A stretch of DNA of 64,000 nt from Lasiodiplodia sp. COLG20 (lineage: Eukaryota; Ascomycota; Dothideomycetes; Botryosphaeriales; Botryosphaeriaceae), in NCBI GenBank assembly GCA_009801085.1, contig VNWV01000008.1:2046001-2110000 (forward strand). The letters run 5' to 3'. Below are positions 22,671 to 36,307 of this stretch, piece after piece. The notes under the pieces were generated by a model. That model worked only from the letters and a program-made list of their open reading frames with translations, was not told the DNA's origin and made no database searches. Each line of letters opens with the position of its first letter. Position 1 is the stretch's first letter. The position numbers and the translations under genes were made by a program.

Positions 22671-23591
22671 GCCGACGCTCGAATTTCCAGGTTCGAAACC
22701 TTGAGGTGAGATGCTGGGAGGTTGAGCGAAGAGAGAATTTTGGTCGGTCGCGGCTTCAACTGTCGTCATGAGACTGGAGACGCGATTTTTGGAAGCGTGC
22801 GCTTTTCCCTCTCTTATTGCTTTGTTGTGCTGTATACCTCGAAGACGATGCATTTTGAACGGAGTTTGTCTATTATATATGGCCCTTTTGCCCTGTTGTT
22901 TATTTTGAAACCGTTAGTATCTTTTAGTGCCATCCGATAAGAGAGAAATAGATTCGCCGTAGGCAAAGTGCATGATCGTCGAGTATCCCTATGTAGGAAG
23001 CTCAGGTAACGCAGCTATGCTCACTCATGTCTGGGCTAACCAAATTCGTCAATTGATCAATGGTAGAGATTTGAAATGGTGAGAATTGTGCCTATAAATA
23101 TTACGAAATTTCATCACAGCGGACTGATCAAGACAGAGACTTACTATGCAGTAAATCATGAGAGCGATGCAAGGTCTAACGAAAAAACAGCCTCGAACTG
23201 CTACGCTATGCTCGTAGAACGAAAAGAGAACAGAGAAAAGACAACGAAGGGGTGCACGCTCAAAGAAACAGCAGAAATGGTTGACCAAACAGGAGCTTTT
23301 CTTCAAATTCGAAAAAGAGGGGAAAGAAAAAAAAAGAAAACAAACAAACAAACAACGAGGATATGTGCTGAAAGCAACAACAAAATGAACTGACTAAGCA
23401 AAAGGGAAACAAGAACTCCTCACGAAGGTGTGGGCGATTGAAAATCATAGATATCCAGGCATGGCTTGCAACTTGCCGGGCATGATGGTGGCTCGGAGTG
23501 GAAGAGCGAACAATTCGAGAGACCAAAGGCTTTAGTGTTGCTTCTCCCACTACTGACCGGCCAGTGGATTAAAGCATGAGCTGTTTGCAGC
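22671..23591. other. Gene-free stretch after the acyltransferase
   Basis: AT-leaning sequence with an A/G-rich strand section at about 23,215-23,400. No coding frame with protein character was found on either strand; it probably includes the AGPAT 3' flank. Confidence 0.45.
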
Positions 23592-24755
23592 TCAAACGAA
23601 TGTGGGCTGTCGGCTGCGCCGTCGGTGACTCGAAAGGGATGGCATTTCACCAGCGGACCCTGTGCGAGTTTGAGCCATTGTACGGGCCGTGGACGCTTGT
23701 GCAGATGAATCCGAATGCATTGAAGTTGCCGTCCATGTTGCCATTGCCGCTGGTGAACGGAATGTGGCGAGCGCCGCAGGCTTATCAACATGTGTGCTGG
23801 ACTCGTATGACAGTATTGGATGGCTAGATCGCGTCTCGGCTACAGAGGAATTGTTCATGGCTGAGGACTTGATCAGAATGACGTTCAGGACATATCCCTC
23901 ACCACTGGCCTGCAGAACGGCTGCAGGGGTCTTGTAGCGTGTTACGGTCACGGTTGCCGTTGTTTGGTTCCACGTGTTGGCGCTATTTTGATGACGGTTG
24001 CCCATGGTTCAGGTTAGAAAACTCGATGGGAGATGCCAGCTTGAATCCGTGGTTTGATCTGTGGCAGAAGTAATCCTTGTCGGTTCACTACTCTTCGTCG
24101 AGGGTGTGAGAAAGATCGTGGAAGTGGGTGGCAGGAGCTCAAGTTTAGTCGTCAGCGGGATCATGTGCTCGACCTGTCTGATTGCATCTTTTGTAGCTGG
24201 AAATTCTGTATGCTGCTCCACTGCGCTCCAAGCGGCGTCTGTGGCATTATTGCGAGGCAAGATTGCTTTGTATATTCGTGTTGGCTCTCGTGCCGCAAAA
24301 GTGACATTTAACTGTGGCGTCTGCACTGCTGTGGTAGTGGCAGTCTTCATTATTGGACTCCAGACTATGGGGTTCAGATAACGAGTAACAGTTTTAAAAG
24401 TCGATGGGCCAAGCTGCCAAGTCGAGGTTGTGGTGGAAGTGGGTGGAAGTAGTGAATCTCTGGTCGGCTGCGCGATGGCACCTATTGCTGGAAGTCTTAT
24501 TACAGGGGTCATCAATGGTCCAATATCTTGTCCCATTATAATGTCTGTAGCATTTTCAGGGGCCTGGGTTGCTGCAGAGGTCTGCGCTGGGTCTGGTCCC
24601 TCAGGTATAGAGAGGCTTCTAAAAACCAAGATAATAAAGGTGTGTTTTTTGGACAGTCCGTGTGGTGATCGCTTGGCCAGAACAGTTAGTATGGATAAGA
24701 AGAAAAGAAAACGAGAGCATAACATATTGATTGGCGAGTGGTGGAAGGTGAACAA
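23592..24755 (-). CDS. Doubtful Ser/Thr-rich secreted protein, frame interrupted
   Basis: A reverse frame from ATG 24755 (or ATG 24725, reading MLCSRFLFFLSILTVLA, a signal-peptide-like start) runs to a TGA at 24009-24011. It then continues in the same frame from ATG 24005 to 23592. The protein is rich in Thr, Ser and Pro with several Asn-x-Thr/Ser sites (NATD, NVTF, NQTT), as in cell-surface or secreted fungal proteins. The TGA may lie in an intron: TTCTAAC, a good branch-site match, precedes it by a few bases and an AG follows about 35 bp later. Alternatively the gene may be broken. Near 23,700 another reverse frame carries a plausible C-terminal segment (NGNMDGNFNAFGFICTSV), so the 3' exon structure is uncertain. 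Family unknown. Confidence 0.35.
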
Positions 24756-27700
24756 TGGTTAGAAAGAAGAATATAAAGCGAGAGCGATTGTAAATGACCG
24801 AGCAAGTTAGTTGCGGAACTTGAAGCGAATTGAATTGATTTCGAAAAGCGTAATGAAGAAATTTCGAATCAATATGCGAGACTATGACTCCTCGACATTT
24901 TATAATGCCCCGGGACTTATCGTGACTCCGCCTCTCTATGAGCATGAGGCCTCACCAAGCCCAAAGCTGAGTGGAGATGAGGATACACAAACTCCTTCAG
25001 GTCTATGTTCAGATCGGCAGGCAAAAACGCGAAGAGGAACACGTATGCCTCACTTCTGTGACACCACCTGAGCAACTGACCAGGGACACCACTTGAAATG
25101 GAATTTCTCCATACGCAAGGCTGGCTCGTGCGCCAGTAAGCTCGCTCTAGAGGGATTTAGCCTGTGTTTCTCTGGTTCTGAAGCGGTAAAGCGTTTACGG
25201 AAACTCACATAATCTATGCTTCTCTGGCGCTGCACATGTTGCGTTAGGGCTGAGCAGCGCTGTGCAACAACGCGTGAAACTATTTATAGATCTACCACCT
25301 GTATCGTCATTAGTACGAACTTCTGCATAGGCACAGGCACCAGAGCCTCAGCCAAATCCAGCGGTGCTTGAAGAGGGCCTAAAAATAATACCGCGCGGCA
25401 AAATCCTTTGCGGCTGCGTGTGCTTGATTGAGCTCACCTACCGTCTATTGAACAAGGGGTGCCGTTTTACCTATTTGGATACACGTTGCAGGTCATGATA
25501 TTCTTACCGATTCCTTTCCTGCAAACTCTATGAGACGTTTCATTGAACTGTACATTGTTTAGAAAGATAAACGTGGATCCGCTTGCTAAATCGCTCTTGC
25601 TAGGTAGCTGAATATTCGCTCATGTTTGGGTGATTAGTTCAATTTTACGGCTATACTTGTGCTCAAAAAGAAAAGCATAAAAAAGAAAAGGTCGGGCGAC
25701 GTAGGTAGCGACACTATTCGAATCTTAGTCGCACAAAAGTTTTTGGGCGAAGCAGACCTAATTTGATCGGCTTTCTGAGCAGCAGTACGCCCGTTCCACG
25801 AATCGTAGGTACTGTGCTTCTTGGAGGCCTGTCAGCAACGTTTTAGCCCACCCGGTAAGACAACAAATTGTGTGTATGCTTAGTTCAATCTTTTAAATAA
25901 ACGGCACCTTGCTCTGGGAAGAAATTCCGCGGACGGACGCCCAAAAATAGTGATAATCCTGCAGCGAATATTTTCAGTCTTGACTACACACGTATGTCAG
26001 TACTGTTGCTAAGGTTTTCGCTTCTTTTCTAATGCCACAAGCACTTAATGCGCGGTGAGACACGAAATGGAAAATTACGGGCAAGTATTTCCCTGTTGGT
26101 GGTAGCAAACCCACAAAAATCCCAGGTAGCAGCCCCCATGATTGGATTTTATGATAATGTATCATGGTAGAACCGGTATCTGCGTCCGCAGTTCACCTCA
26201 ATTTTGATATCACTACCAGTTCCAAATTCCATCAAATTTAACCGATCATACCATATTAGCAGCACAAGCATGAGACTCTACTCTTATAAGCTCATATTAA
26301 AGCTTGGATAGATCTTATACTTTATTCCTCCTCCGTGCGAGGTCTACGTTGTACAGTGTTACAAGCTGGCGTTTACCTCCTTTAAAACTTGTCAGGCCGA
26401 CGAGAAACTCTGCGCTTGCAACTGCCGTATAGATTTTGATTTTGTAGCGGTGGGAATTCCTATCATGATTAGCCGCGATCTAAGCAGTGGCGTTGACCTG
26501 AGTTCGTTGCATCAGAAAGAAACCCTCTCACCCCTTTTCAACGCTACAGCTTGTTGAAATCTGACTTCATAATGGTTGTAGGTCAGCCATTGCGAAGTCA
26601 AGCCACCTAAAGCCTTCCAAAAAGCGCATTTGGTAAGCTCAAGGCGCAACCTTGGAAGACTTCCACCACCTTCTCGCCAGTGTTTTGGCGGTACCCGACC
26701 GGTGTTTTCAAAAGCCCAATTTTGGTTATCGTATTTCTCGATTTGACACATGAATTATAATAATGGTAGTAAAGGGCTGGGTGAAGTGCGTCTCGGCGAG
26801 AATGTGTTGGATCGCTGACTCCAAAGCTTTGATGACTCAGATATATTTGAAAGAGTACTGTAACCAACGGTCAGGAGAGTCTAATATCTTAGAAGTTCCT
26901 GCTCTGTCTGATGGCCAAATTCTCAAACTGAAATAACAACGTCGCGATGCCAGTAAGCTTCGTTGACGATCCATATGCCATCGACTTTAACAAAATGATC
27001 ATGCAGTCCTGATGTTCATGGATCTCTATTGCTGCATTCTGTCGCCGTGTTCTTTGCTTTTTCCTCTGGTACTTAGCACACTTAGTATTTCTGGAACATC
27101 AACTACGCAATTACTCCTTTTATTATTACGCCTCCCAAACAACGTATATTAATTGGAACATTGAACTGCTTATTCCTGAAGAGCACAAATATGAGTGGAA
27201 CCAGCAAATCTCACTCTTCGGCATCTAATAAAGCTCTTTCACGCCACTTCAATACTGAGACGAAGAGCCAATGGCCATAAGAGAAGTGCCAAAAAATACC
27301 CAACTTATGACATAGAAGTTCATCTTACATGTCAGCCTACGAAAGCTTGCCGGAGACATATGAATATCTCTGCGCCTTCCAGGCGTGATAAACTGTCATG
27401 ATGACCGTGCAATTTCACACCCTTGCTGTTCACTGCATCATCCCTGAAAGATTGTTTGCTGTCACGAAATCTCATCACCTACAATTGTTGACGATTTCAA
27501 GCACATGCCAATGCTGGAAGTTAAGATATTACCCCTTCGCAAGGAGTATCATTAAGATACTAGCCGTCTCTGTTGGAGGCCCCCAACAATCGAGACGTAC
27601 AGAAAATATCTTCCCAAGGAACGCAGCACGAGATCAAAGTCTGAATTTGCGAACCTTGATGCCACTGACTAGGCAACTGGGTTTGCACTACAGCCAATAG

Positions 27701-30700
27701 TCACCAATCAGTCATGCGAAGCTAGGAAAGTTGATTGTATGTTCCCGGGAAAGAATCAAGACGATAAATGTGATCAGAATCTTGCGTGATGAGTTGAGCT
27801 CCCTTGCCACTGTGCTTGCGGTAAAAAGGGATGAAATGGTACGGCCGATCACCACCGCATGATCTCACTCCCTTGCTGGGCCGCTGGCCATACAGATCAC
27901 TTCCTATACAAGGAATCCAAGAGCTTGGCCTCGAATTGGCTGCCTGAATGTCTCTATTCCTTCCCAGCATAGAGAGTACGTTACGAAGTGGGCATACATC
28001 GCCACTTATTGAGTGCGTTGTAGCTGCTCGGAATAACGCTGGGCCGCTGCCCTGAAGCGGCTTTAAGCTCAGAGGGTGACAGCCGTCAGACTGAGGATGG
28101 GTAACATCTGACAGCTCTGTGTAGTAAGCCTTCGTCTGTTTCCCCAAACCAGATTGATGAATTGGTAGAGCCATGCATGAAGGTCGGTTGGCACTCTCCA
28201 CGTCCCCCACGGCTGGGAGGGCACAAGATACCTTCGCTGTTCTCCCATGCCCCGGTAGCCAGTGGAACCGGTGCGGGCCCAGCCGGCGGATCATGAACGG
28301 TAAGAACATGTGCCTTCCCCCTTCCTTCCGCTCTGCGCCTATGTGCGAGTGGCGGTAGCGAGAGGCTTCCCCTGCCGATGCCCGTCTCCTTCCCTCGTGA
28401 AAAGTTTCCCACTTCGAGGAGGCAGGCTGACATCATGCGGGAAGATGATGGGTCAGCAAGGGATATCTGTAGTTAAAGTTTATATCCCCGCTAGAAGATG
28501 ACAGAGATGATTTAAAACGCATCAACACCTTTTGAGCCGTAGAGCTATACATGTGACTACACTACCTAGTGGGAGCTATGGCCACCGGGTGAGTCGGAGA
28601 AGTTATCTCCGGATTCCAAACGATGGCGTTCCCAAGAGAGTTCAGGAAACGAGGCCGACTCCCTCCTGGAAATGGTATTCCGCAGCAGGGCGTGATAGTA
28701 ATCTCATTTCTACCAGATCTTTGGGAACTTGATTGCTCGGCGTGTTGGCGGTGGAGCCCTTCATCTCGCATTCCACACCCACTCGAACGCGTGAAAGCAT
28801 AAATCCGTGGCGTTTGTGAATGCCGGCCAATCACTTAAGGTGGTGGCTGCGGCGATGGTTGCGGCGATCCATATTTCTTGTTCTGGAAGGATCAGGTTGA
28901 AATCTTATCTTTCCCCACTACATCATCAAGTTGAGGATGCTCGATGAAGCGCCGCGGCGGACCGTGAAGATAGGAACTTGGAGAAATTACAGGAAAAATA
29001 GTAGACAAGAAAGTTTCCGTGGTGTAGGTCAATGCGTTCCCCGGAAACTCTAACATTGCGCAAGATGAAATTGCCAACCAACAAACAACCACGAACACGC
29101 GTTCTCGTCGTCCGAGCTGAGTGTGGGAGCTGAATAGAACAGCAACCCTGTGTTTCACCAATACTGTAATCCCGGACGACGCTGTTCGATGTCATCCACC
29201 GCGTGACTTCATTAGCGCAGCCTGCAAGGCCACTCCACCTCGTGTTCACTGCATGGCGAAGATGCTAGGAGATAAGCTCTTCAGCTCTACTCGGCCCCTC
29301 GTGATGAAGCGTGCTCAAGAGGTGCAGTATGGTGGCAACAGCTCGCCAACAGGGGTATCCCTCATACCACTCGCTTCGCTACCCCCCGGCCTGGGAGGAA
29401 CAAGCAACAACCAGCACCGAGAATCCACTAAGCGGCGGAGAATTCCACCTCAGCCGAAACAATTCCTCTTACGTCTCTGCGTTATACTTGGTGTAGACAT
29501 TCGTACCTCTTTCTCCTTTGAGACTACCGATCCGACGTCATTCGTTTCCTGTTCCACGACAGTTTCTGTCAGTGCTGGCCTCGGCTTGACGTTGCATCAA
29601 CATGTCCAAAGGCGATCTACCACATGGATGATAGTATCGAGTACACACAACGCGACAGCAACGTGGGACACCCGCCCCGGCATTGTTCGACAGGGTATAT
29701 CCCAGATCAGCCCAGAGGATCGACGACATCCCTGCGAGAGAACGAAAGCGCCTAGAAACGAAAGCAGTGCATAGCAGAAGCACTGCGAAGCCCCCATGCA
29801 TTATATTCCGTAATTGTGCGTATGCTCCGTCTTCGGAAGGAGGGGGAACGGAGCGAAAGAGCGGGACAAGGGAGGCGACAAGGCGCCCCGGTTCGACGCG
29901 TGTAATATCGGATCCGCATCGGAGAAAGACCAGGCTTTGCATGTGTTCGTGGCACCTTGATCGCAAAGGCGTGGGCTTGGGCTCTGGGCTACTCAATTAT
30001 ATCAGTAGAGACAGCCTCTTGCGACTGGCAATGGCTGTTTTTCATTGGATGCTGAATAGAAGGTTAGGGTGATACAGGTAAAAGGACAATGACCAAAGGC
30101 TATCCAGACAGGGAAATCGTTCGGGATACTTGTCAGCCCGAGGAAGGTGGATGCGTCAGGCGCTGCAGTCAGAGTGACACGAACTCCGCCCTCGAGAACA
30201 AGGGATTGGACGGCCGGCAATGAAGAGAGATGATCAGGACCAATCGCCTAGTATTTCGACAACTATGCCCCAATCCATCTTTAAGAGAGCGACTTTGTGA
30301 AAAGTTTGCTATGCAGAATCTGTAATTACGCTTGAAAGATGACATAAAAGGCAGTTGTTGAATCTAAGATTCAGGACCGGTTTACTCGACCTACTCACTG
30401 TTTGCTGGATCGCTTGTATAGACCACGCAATTAGAACCGCTCCATGTACTGTATGGGACCAAGGGTCTCTCACTTGTGAGGTCTCCTTTGTTCCAAAATG
30501 CGGATTGCTTGTTGTAGGAATCCGGATGAGATGAGAATGTCATCGGTCTTTCAAGGTTAAATCATGGAATGAATATGAAATTCCTCCATAAACCCTTGTC
30601 AATGGAGAAGAGCGTCTCGTGAAAGATGAATGGTTTTGATGATCTATTGTTGTGAACAGATCATATTCAAAGACTGAAAGGCCACAGAGGCCGCTGGAAA

Positions 30701-32800
30701 CGTCATGTTCATTGCGACTAACATCATCAATTGCCTATGCAAAAGAACTGGAGGAGCTAGAGCTCGAATGGGCTGCCCAAAGAGTTCAAGTCGGTCCTAC
30801 AGGGGCTTCGCTAGGAATATAGCGTATTGCAAGGGGATTCCTGCGTAGAGATCCTGAAATGACTCGTTATTCGGACTTTCATAAATATTTCGCGGCTGCC
30901 GGAGGTTAATCAGTGATCAAAATCTGCCTGAGGCTGCAAGATTCATGCCCGGCAGTAGCACGTGGAATACCTGGCGTTCCCTCAGGCACAAGATATCGGT
31001 TGGAAACCACAGCAGCCGGAGATGTGAGAAAATTCTCCCAGCGCTGAAAAGGCTGGTTCAGGCCGGTTGATCCGGTCCTTCTCATTTGCTGGGCGATTGT
31101 GTGATATCATCCTCACTGCATCCTGCCACTGAACGCGCATTGGCTCGCGTCGCATTGGGCCGTTGCATGTAATCCTTTGGATGCGGGTTCATGGTCTCAA
31201 CCTGACCAAGCAGCATGAGTCGTGTTGGGCAAACAATGAAATCTTTGAACTCGCCTTGCCAAGAGTAGCCGGCTTTTCCACCAATCCCCACACAATTTGA
31301 TGGAGACCAACACCAGAACAGCGGAAATACGATGCTGGCCATGACTTGGTTGTGAGGAAAATCGTACGATATGCGAGACGATGGGCCTTGCCCCAGTCGA
31401 GGGCGATGACGCTCTAAGGGGTCGAACTGGTTCTGCCTAGAGGCTAGCGGCGGCTCAACCATCTGGAGCTCGGGACGCTCCGTATCACCGTCCCAGGGTC
31501 ACAGCATCGCGCCGAGCAATGGAACGATAGGCCATTGAGCGGAGTCTTGTGAAATTGTAGGATGGCGATAATACTGCGGGGTCATTGTGCAAATGCATCG
31601 CCCTATGAGCGAGGCCCGAGTGGTGGAGCGGGTGGGGAATTCCGACGACTTTCTCACGCCATGCCCTTTTTAGGTGGCCATTGAAACATTGGGCACTAGG
31701 CATGAGGTTTTCTCTCCGACTTGTGCTGTATTGACCCACGTGGACTGCTGCGCCCTAGCGGCCGGCAGAGTGGGACCCTTCATTCGGAGGCGAAAGGCTC
31801 TTCCCGTGTGCGCGAACCGTGGGCCGTTGGACAGAGCGAACCAGGAGACCAGCGAGACATTTTTGTCGAACCCCTTTCCTGGACTCGAGCTTGAGCCCAA
31901 CGGTGCCTGCGCAAACCCAGCAAAGCCTCGGCGCTCTGCTCTTCTGATCCCATCTCTTGCCATGAGGCCAAAGCAAAGCCAAGCCGAGTTTTGACCAGCG
32001 TAGCGTCCAAAGCACTTGGGTCGTTTGAGCTTCGTGGAATCGCTTCGGGAGGCGTTAAGCTTTTGAGTTCAGGTGATTGTGGCGAAAGAACCACGCCAAT
32101 GAAAAGACATAGGGCTAAGAGGTACCAAGTGTTGGTGGAGCAGCGGTGAGATTCCCGAGTGACATTCGTGTGTGACAACAATGCTGGGAGTGCAGATTTC
32201 CCTGAAGCTCATGGCAGTTCGAACCATGCTGGAGTCTGGAACGGACTCTGGAGCGTGGCAGCCACGAGGATCGCGATTTTGGATCGTTGGAGGACTAGCC
32301 TCCGCTTAAACGCTCTACCAAACGCCGGCGAGGAGGTTAGTGGACACGATTGGAACCTGTCACACGTCCCGGCTCTTCCACCGTCCGAGGTGGTGCAGAT
32401 GGGACGGGATGATAAGAAGCTTTATCTGACAGTGATCGACCGTCTCACATCACAGGCAACTATGGTGTGTTGGATGCGACCTTCAGCCCAATGGGGGCGC
32501 CACGGCGGCGCCAGAGTCGGAGAATAGAGTTGTCGGCGCTTTTGATCAGCCAACTCGAAGGAGGGTAGCACATGCATATTGTAAGCCGCCGGTGGACTGT
32601 CGGCTTTTGCTGCAGATACGTCCGGTGGGGGTGGTCAACGGGCGACTCGCATTCAAAACCAAATGATATCCAATAGTGTCGCCACAAAAAAGCGCACTGA
32701 GCAAGTGGTAGGGCGGACCGGCAGCCGGGTGTTGCTAGCCTAGGGCAGAATAGCCCGCAGAGCAAGCGGGAGCGAGAAACGTGCAAGAGGAAGCCGGAGG
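24756..32800. other. 8-kb gene-poor region
   Basis: No frame here shows recognisable protein-family features. The longest are a 217-codon forward frame at 29121-29774 and a 195-codon reverse frame at 27722-28309. Both have irregular composition and no domain character. From 25,100 to 27,700 the sequence is clearly AT-leaning; further right it is mixed. It may hold old, mutated repeats (RIP-type decay is common in such fungi), but no terminal repeats, transposase or reverse-transcriptase motifs were visible by eye. Confidence 0.45.
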
Positions 32801-35800
32801 CGCGCCGGGTGGCTTGGCTCCATTCAGGGCAGCCGGCAGGAGCTCCGGAACGCTGAAGCTGGAATGGGGGGATGCGTAAGTTACATACGACGCGGTGGGT
32901 AATGGCTGCAGGAGGCGCGATTCTGATCCCGTTTGACAGTTGACAGCCCGGCGCCAGCTGCAGAAGGCGCAGCGGGCTCGCAGATAATTTGTCACGAGTG
33001 ACGATAGCACAGGCCGGCGGGCTTTCCAGGTGGTAGTCGTTTTGAAAGCCTCAGATTGTCCGAGAGCACACCGACCGTCGGCGCGGCCTCAACGGTGGTT
33101 GCTCAAGTCAGGTCAAACGCCGGACCCTCACCGCGGGCCGCCATCCACGGGGCGTGTAGCCGCCTGATTGCGGCCGGTGTTGGCGACCAAAGCGTGCGGA
33201 GTTGGCGCCTGCTGAGGCTCGACGCCAAGCAATGTTATTTTTCTACAACCCGGTAGTGCTGAGCGGCAAGGGGAAACCCGAGACGAGAAGGAGCCGGTGG
33301 CCAGTGGCTGTGCCGCGGCGCCGATGATAGGTGTCAGAGCCGCGATGGGTCAATCACAGTGGTCTGATGGAGGATAGGGTGGATTCGAGATGACGCGCAT
33401 GGCTGCGCTGAGATCGGGGGCACTGCGGGCAAGGGCCGGCCAAAGCTTGCCGGTGTCAGGCTGCCTGTGTCAACACGGGCTCGCAGCCACGCTGAGCAGA
33501 TGTGCACTTCTCGTGTCTGCTATTGTCAGCGAACGCACGGCGCGGGGGAGGGGCCTGCGCCGCTCCCGCGAGGGCACGGTGAGGCAGTTAGAGCAGCGAA
33601 GATCAATGATCTCCGCAGGTGGCGGGCACGCGAAAGGGGAAGACGGAAGAAGAGCAAGAAGCGAGGAGGATCCCGGCTCAGAGATCTGCGGCGCCGCGGA
33701 GCAGCAATCGGGTGGCTTGCGGCGCCCCGCATGACTCGCGCCGAACGCGGTGACAGACATGTGCCGTCTGCTTTTTCCGTGCTGCAGCAGGCAAGAGAGA
33801 TGGAACCGGCGGTTGTTTTGCGGACCAGCGAGCCTGTCGCAGATCGGCCGCCGGGGGTTGTCGATGCCAGCCACCGCGTCCTGGGACACCGCACGCTGTG
33901 ACAGCGCAGCGCACTCGTCCTTGGGGAGTTCCTATAGCTCCAAACCTGGTGTCCGGGTCGGCGGCCTGCTGCAACCATGCCGGCCGAAGGATTCTGGGTG
34001 CGGGCAGTCGACTCGTCCGCGCAGCTAGGCGGTGGGCGGCTGGCTGCACGATCGTGTAGCCTCTGTGCTCCGCCCCAGCGTCTGGGTTTCTGGAGACACC
34101 AGGCCTGAGTTTTGCAAGGCGCGAAGCGGCCGGCATTGGTTGGCAATGTCTCAGAACGGCCTATATGCAGCTGCAGCGCAGCAGGTAACGATCCACGAAC
34201 CGCTCGCGGAGACAGTCACTGAAGAACCCGGCGAGGCACCTGTACTACCGGGAGCCCGCGACCCTGTCTGCATACGATGCCGCTGCAGCAGGTGGAAAAA
34301 CTGGCAGCATGTCCGCGGCGCGGAGCCAGTGGCCGCGCCCCAGACGGCGATTGCGCTGCGCGGTGCACGATATTGACGCATGCAACCTGTGGTCGAAGTG
34401 GGCCGGATGACGGGCGACGTCGCAGGCGGCGACAGGCATCGCGGCGAAAATCGCCGGCGGAGGGCGATCTCGCAGGTCGTCACCGGCGAGACGTCGTGCT
34501 GCTGCCACGTACTCGGACGAGATCCATCGCGCACAGCGGCGGGCGCGGGCGTATGTGATGGCTCAGCGGCATGGAACGGTGTTTTGAGCAGGTGGGCGTC
34601 GCTGCGAGCACATCGGTACAGGGCACAGGCACAGTACCTCGACGGAGAGCCGCGCCGCTGCGGTCACCCTTGCTGCGGGTAGTGCGGGTGATGCCGCTGG
34701 ATCTCTGGCTTGTCGCAATCAGCTGAGCGCACCCATGCCGGTGGCGTCGGGGTGCAGCGGCACCCTGGCTCTGCGGTGGGCAAACCCAGCCCAGAGCGGC
34801 GGACGACGCTCGTCATGCAAGAGGTCGCATCTTCCGCGCGCCCGGTAGCGCTTCGGAGCGGGCGCGTGCAGATTCTGTCAGAGGGCGGCGCACGTGACCG
34901 GGCGGGCGAGGCGAGGAGGGTGCGGAATGTAGGTACTGTGCGCGCTGCCGTGACAGAGCAGAACCGGGCACAGAGCAGTCAAGGGACCTTGGACGCGGGC
35001 GGCGGGCAGCGGGGCGCGGAGGATGGCGCGCAGCATGGATGTGCGGGAGCGAGCTTGGCTCCGGCCCATTCGGAAGCCAAGACACTGCAGGCCGCCTCTT
35101 CACCGCGCGGCTGCCGAGGGCCTCGATCCTTAACCTTCCCAACGGCGCCAGATGGGGGATCCCTCCTGGCGGAAGCCGGCCGCAGCGACGGCCCCGGGAT
35201 GTTGTGGCCGCCGGTGGCGCGGCGAGTGGGCGGCTTGTCGAAGCCACAGCCAGCCCGCCCCCCTGCGCACATCGTCGCGGGCAGACGACGTCAAGCGCCT
35301 GTCAGCGGCGGCACACCGGCGGCGGCCTGACTGTCATGCACGTGTGCGAAGGCGCGAGAAACGGCACGAGCGAGCGCGAAGGCTTCGGGGCGCGTCGGAC
35401 AGGGTTGCGCGCGCCACGAGAGGACAGAGAGAGCTCTCATCGCCGGCGGGCGCGTCGATCGCAGCGCGCGGGGCGGGCAGCTGGTCGTGCGCGAAACAGC
35501 TCGTCGCTGTGCGACTCGGGGGCAGCAGGCCTCGAGCTCCATCACCTCTACCAACGTCACCTCGCCGCGGCCGAGCAGCGCCGCGCGGCACGCCAGACTC
35601 GCGCTCCCACGGCACCATTCGCAGCGTCCCAGGCACCGGCGCTCAGGGGTCCATGTTGGGCGAGCTTCGTGCAGCCTCGGTACTGAGCATGTTCGGCGCG
35701 GTGCGACTGGGGTCTGGCATCCCTGCGGCCGACGTCAAGAGCGACCTGCTGCAGGGCGGATCTGAGGCCTCCGCGCCCACGCCGCACAGCAACGCCTTTA

Positions 35801-36278
35801 GGACAAGGCTGAGGCAGCAGCTCCCACGGGTCGCGCCAGCTAGCTCTCCAGGCACCGCCAGTGGCGGCGGGCCAGCGGGCTCTGCGAGCGCTGCTAACCT
35901 TAAGGCTAGCGCGAGGCCTGTCAGATGGGCTTAGCCCTTGGCATATTTGAGCTCCCTGATCGCTGGTGGCCCGCGCGGGCGAGCAGCGTGGCTTCACGCT
36001 CGCGCGGGCCGTTGCAGTGCTCAGACTGCAAATCGAGCTCGCCCTGGCCCAGATCCCAGCTTTGCGCCTACATAATCTCACCTCCTGGCCGCGGGCGGGT
36101 GCTTGCACCTCTCCCGCCGCGCCGGCCCCATGGCTACACGCACCGCCTGTGCGTGCACGGGAGCATAGTTATTTCCTCGTCGTATACGCCCGTGGCTGCG
36201 CCAGCACCCCGTCCCGCGAATCTTCAAAAGTCCTTGTCTCGGCCTGGCTGCCATCGCGTCCGCCCAACCCAACAGCTC
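32801..36278. other. GC-rich region upstream of the homeodomain gene
   Basis: About 3.5 kb, especially 33,000-36,000, is strongly GC-rich, with overlapping long frames in all six frames that contradict each other. None has domain character; Arg, Ala, Gly and Pro dominate in every frame, as expected for random GC-rich DNA. It lies directly upstream of the TALE homeodomain gene and may be an extended promoter or long 5' leader. Confidence 0.4.
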
Positions 36279-36307
36279 CCTCTCTCTCTCTCTATCTCTC
36301 TCTCGCT
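36279..36307 (+). repeat. CT-rich microsatellite
   Basis: A nearly pure (CT)n tract of about 29 bp, interrupted by one A, sits about 340 bp before the homeodomain start codon. Pyrimidine tracts of this kind are frequent just upstream of fungal transcription starts. Confidence 0.8.

Noticed and set aside
22681..22710. tRNA-like T-arm sequence GGTTCGAAACC
   Set aside because: The flanking stem has a mismatch and there is no acceptor stem, D-arm or anticodon arm at the right distances; it lies in the acyltransferase 3' flank.
29121..29774. 217-codon forward frame in the gene-poor region
   Set aside because: Irregular composition, no motif, competing frames on the opposite strand.
24756..32800. 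CRISPR array, transposon ends or rDNA
   Set aside because: No spaced direct repeats, no inverted terminal repeats, no reverse-transcriptase or transposase motifs and no rRNA-like sequence could be seen by eye.
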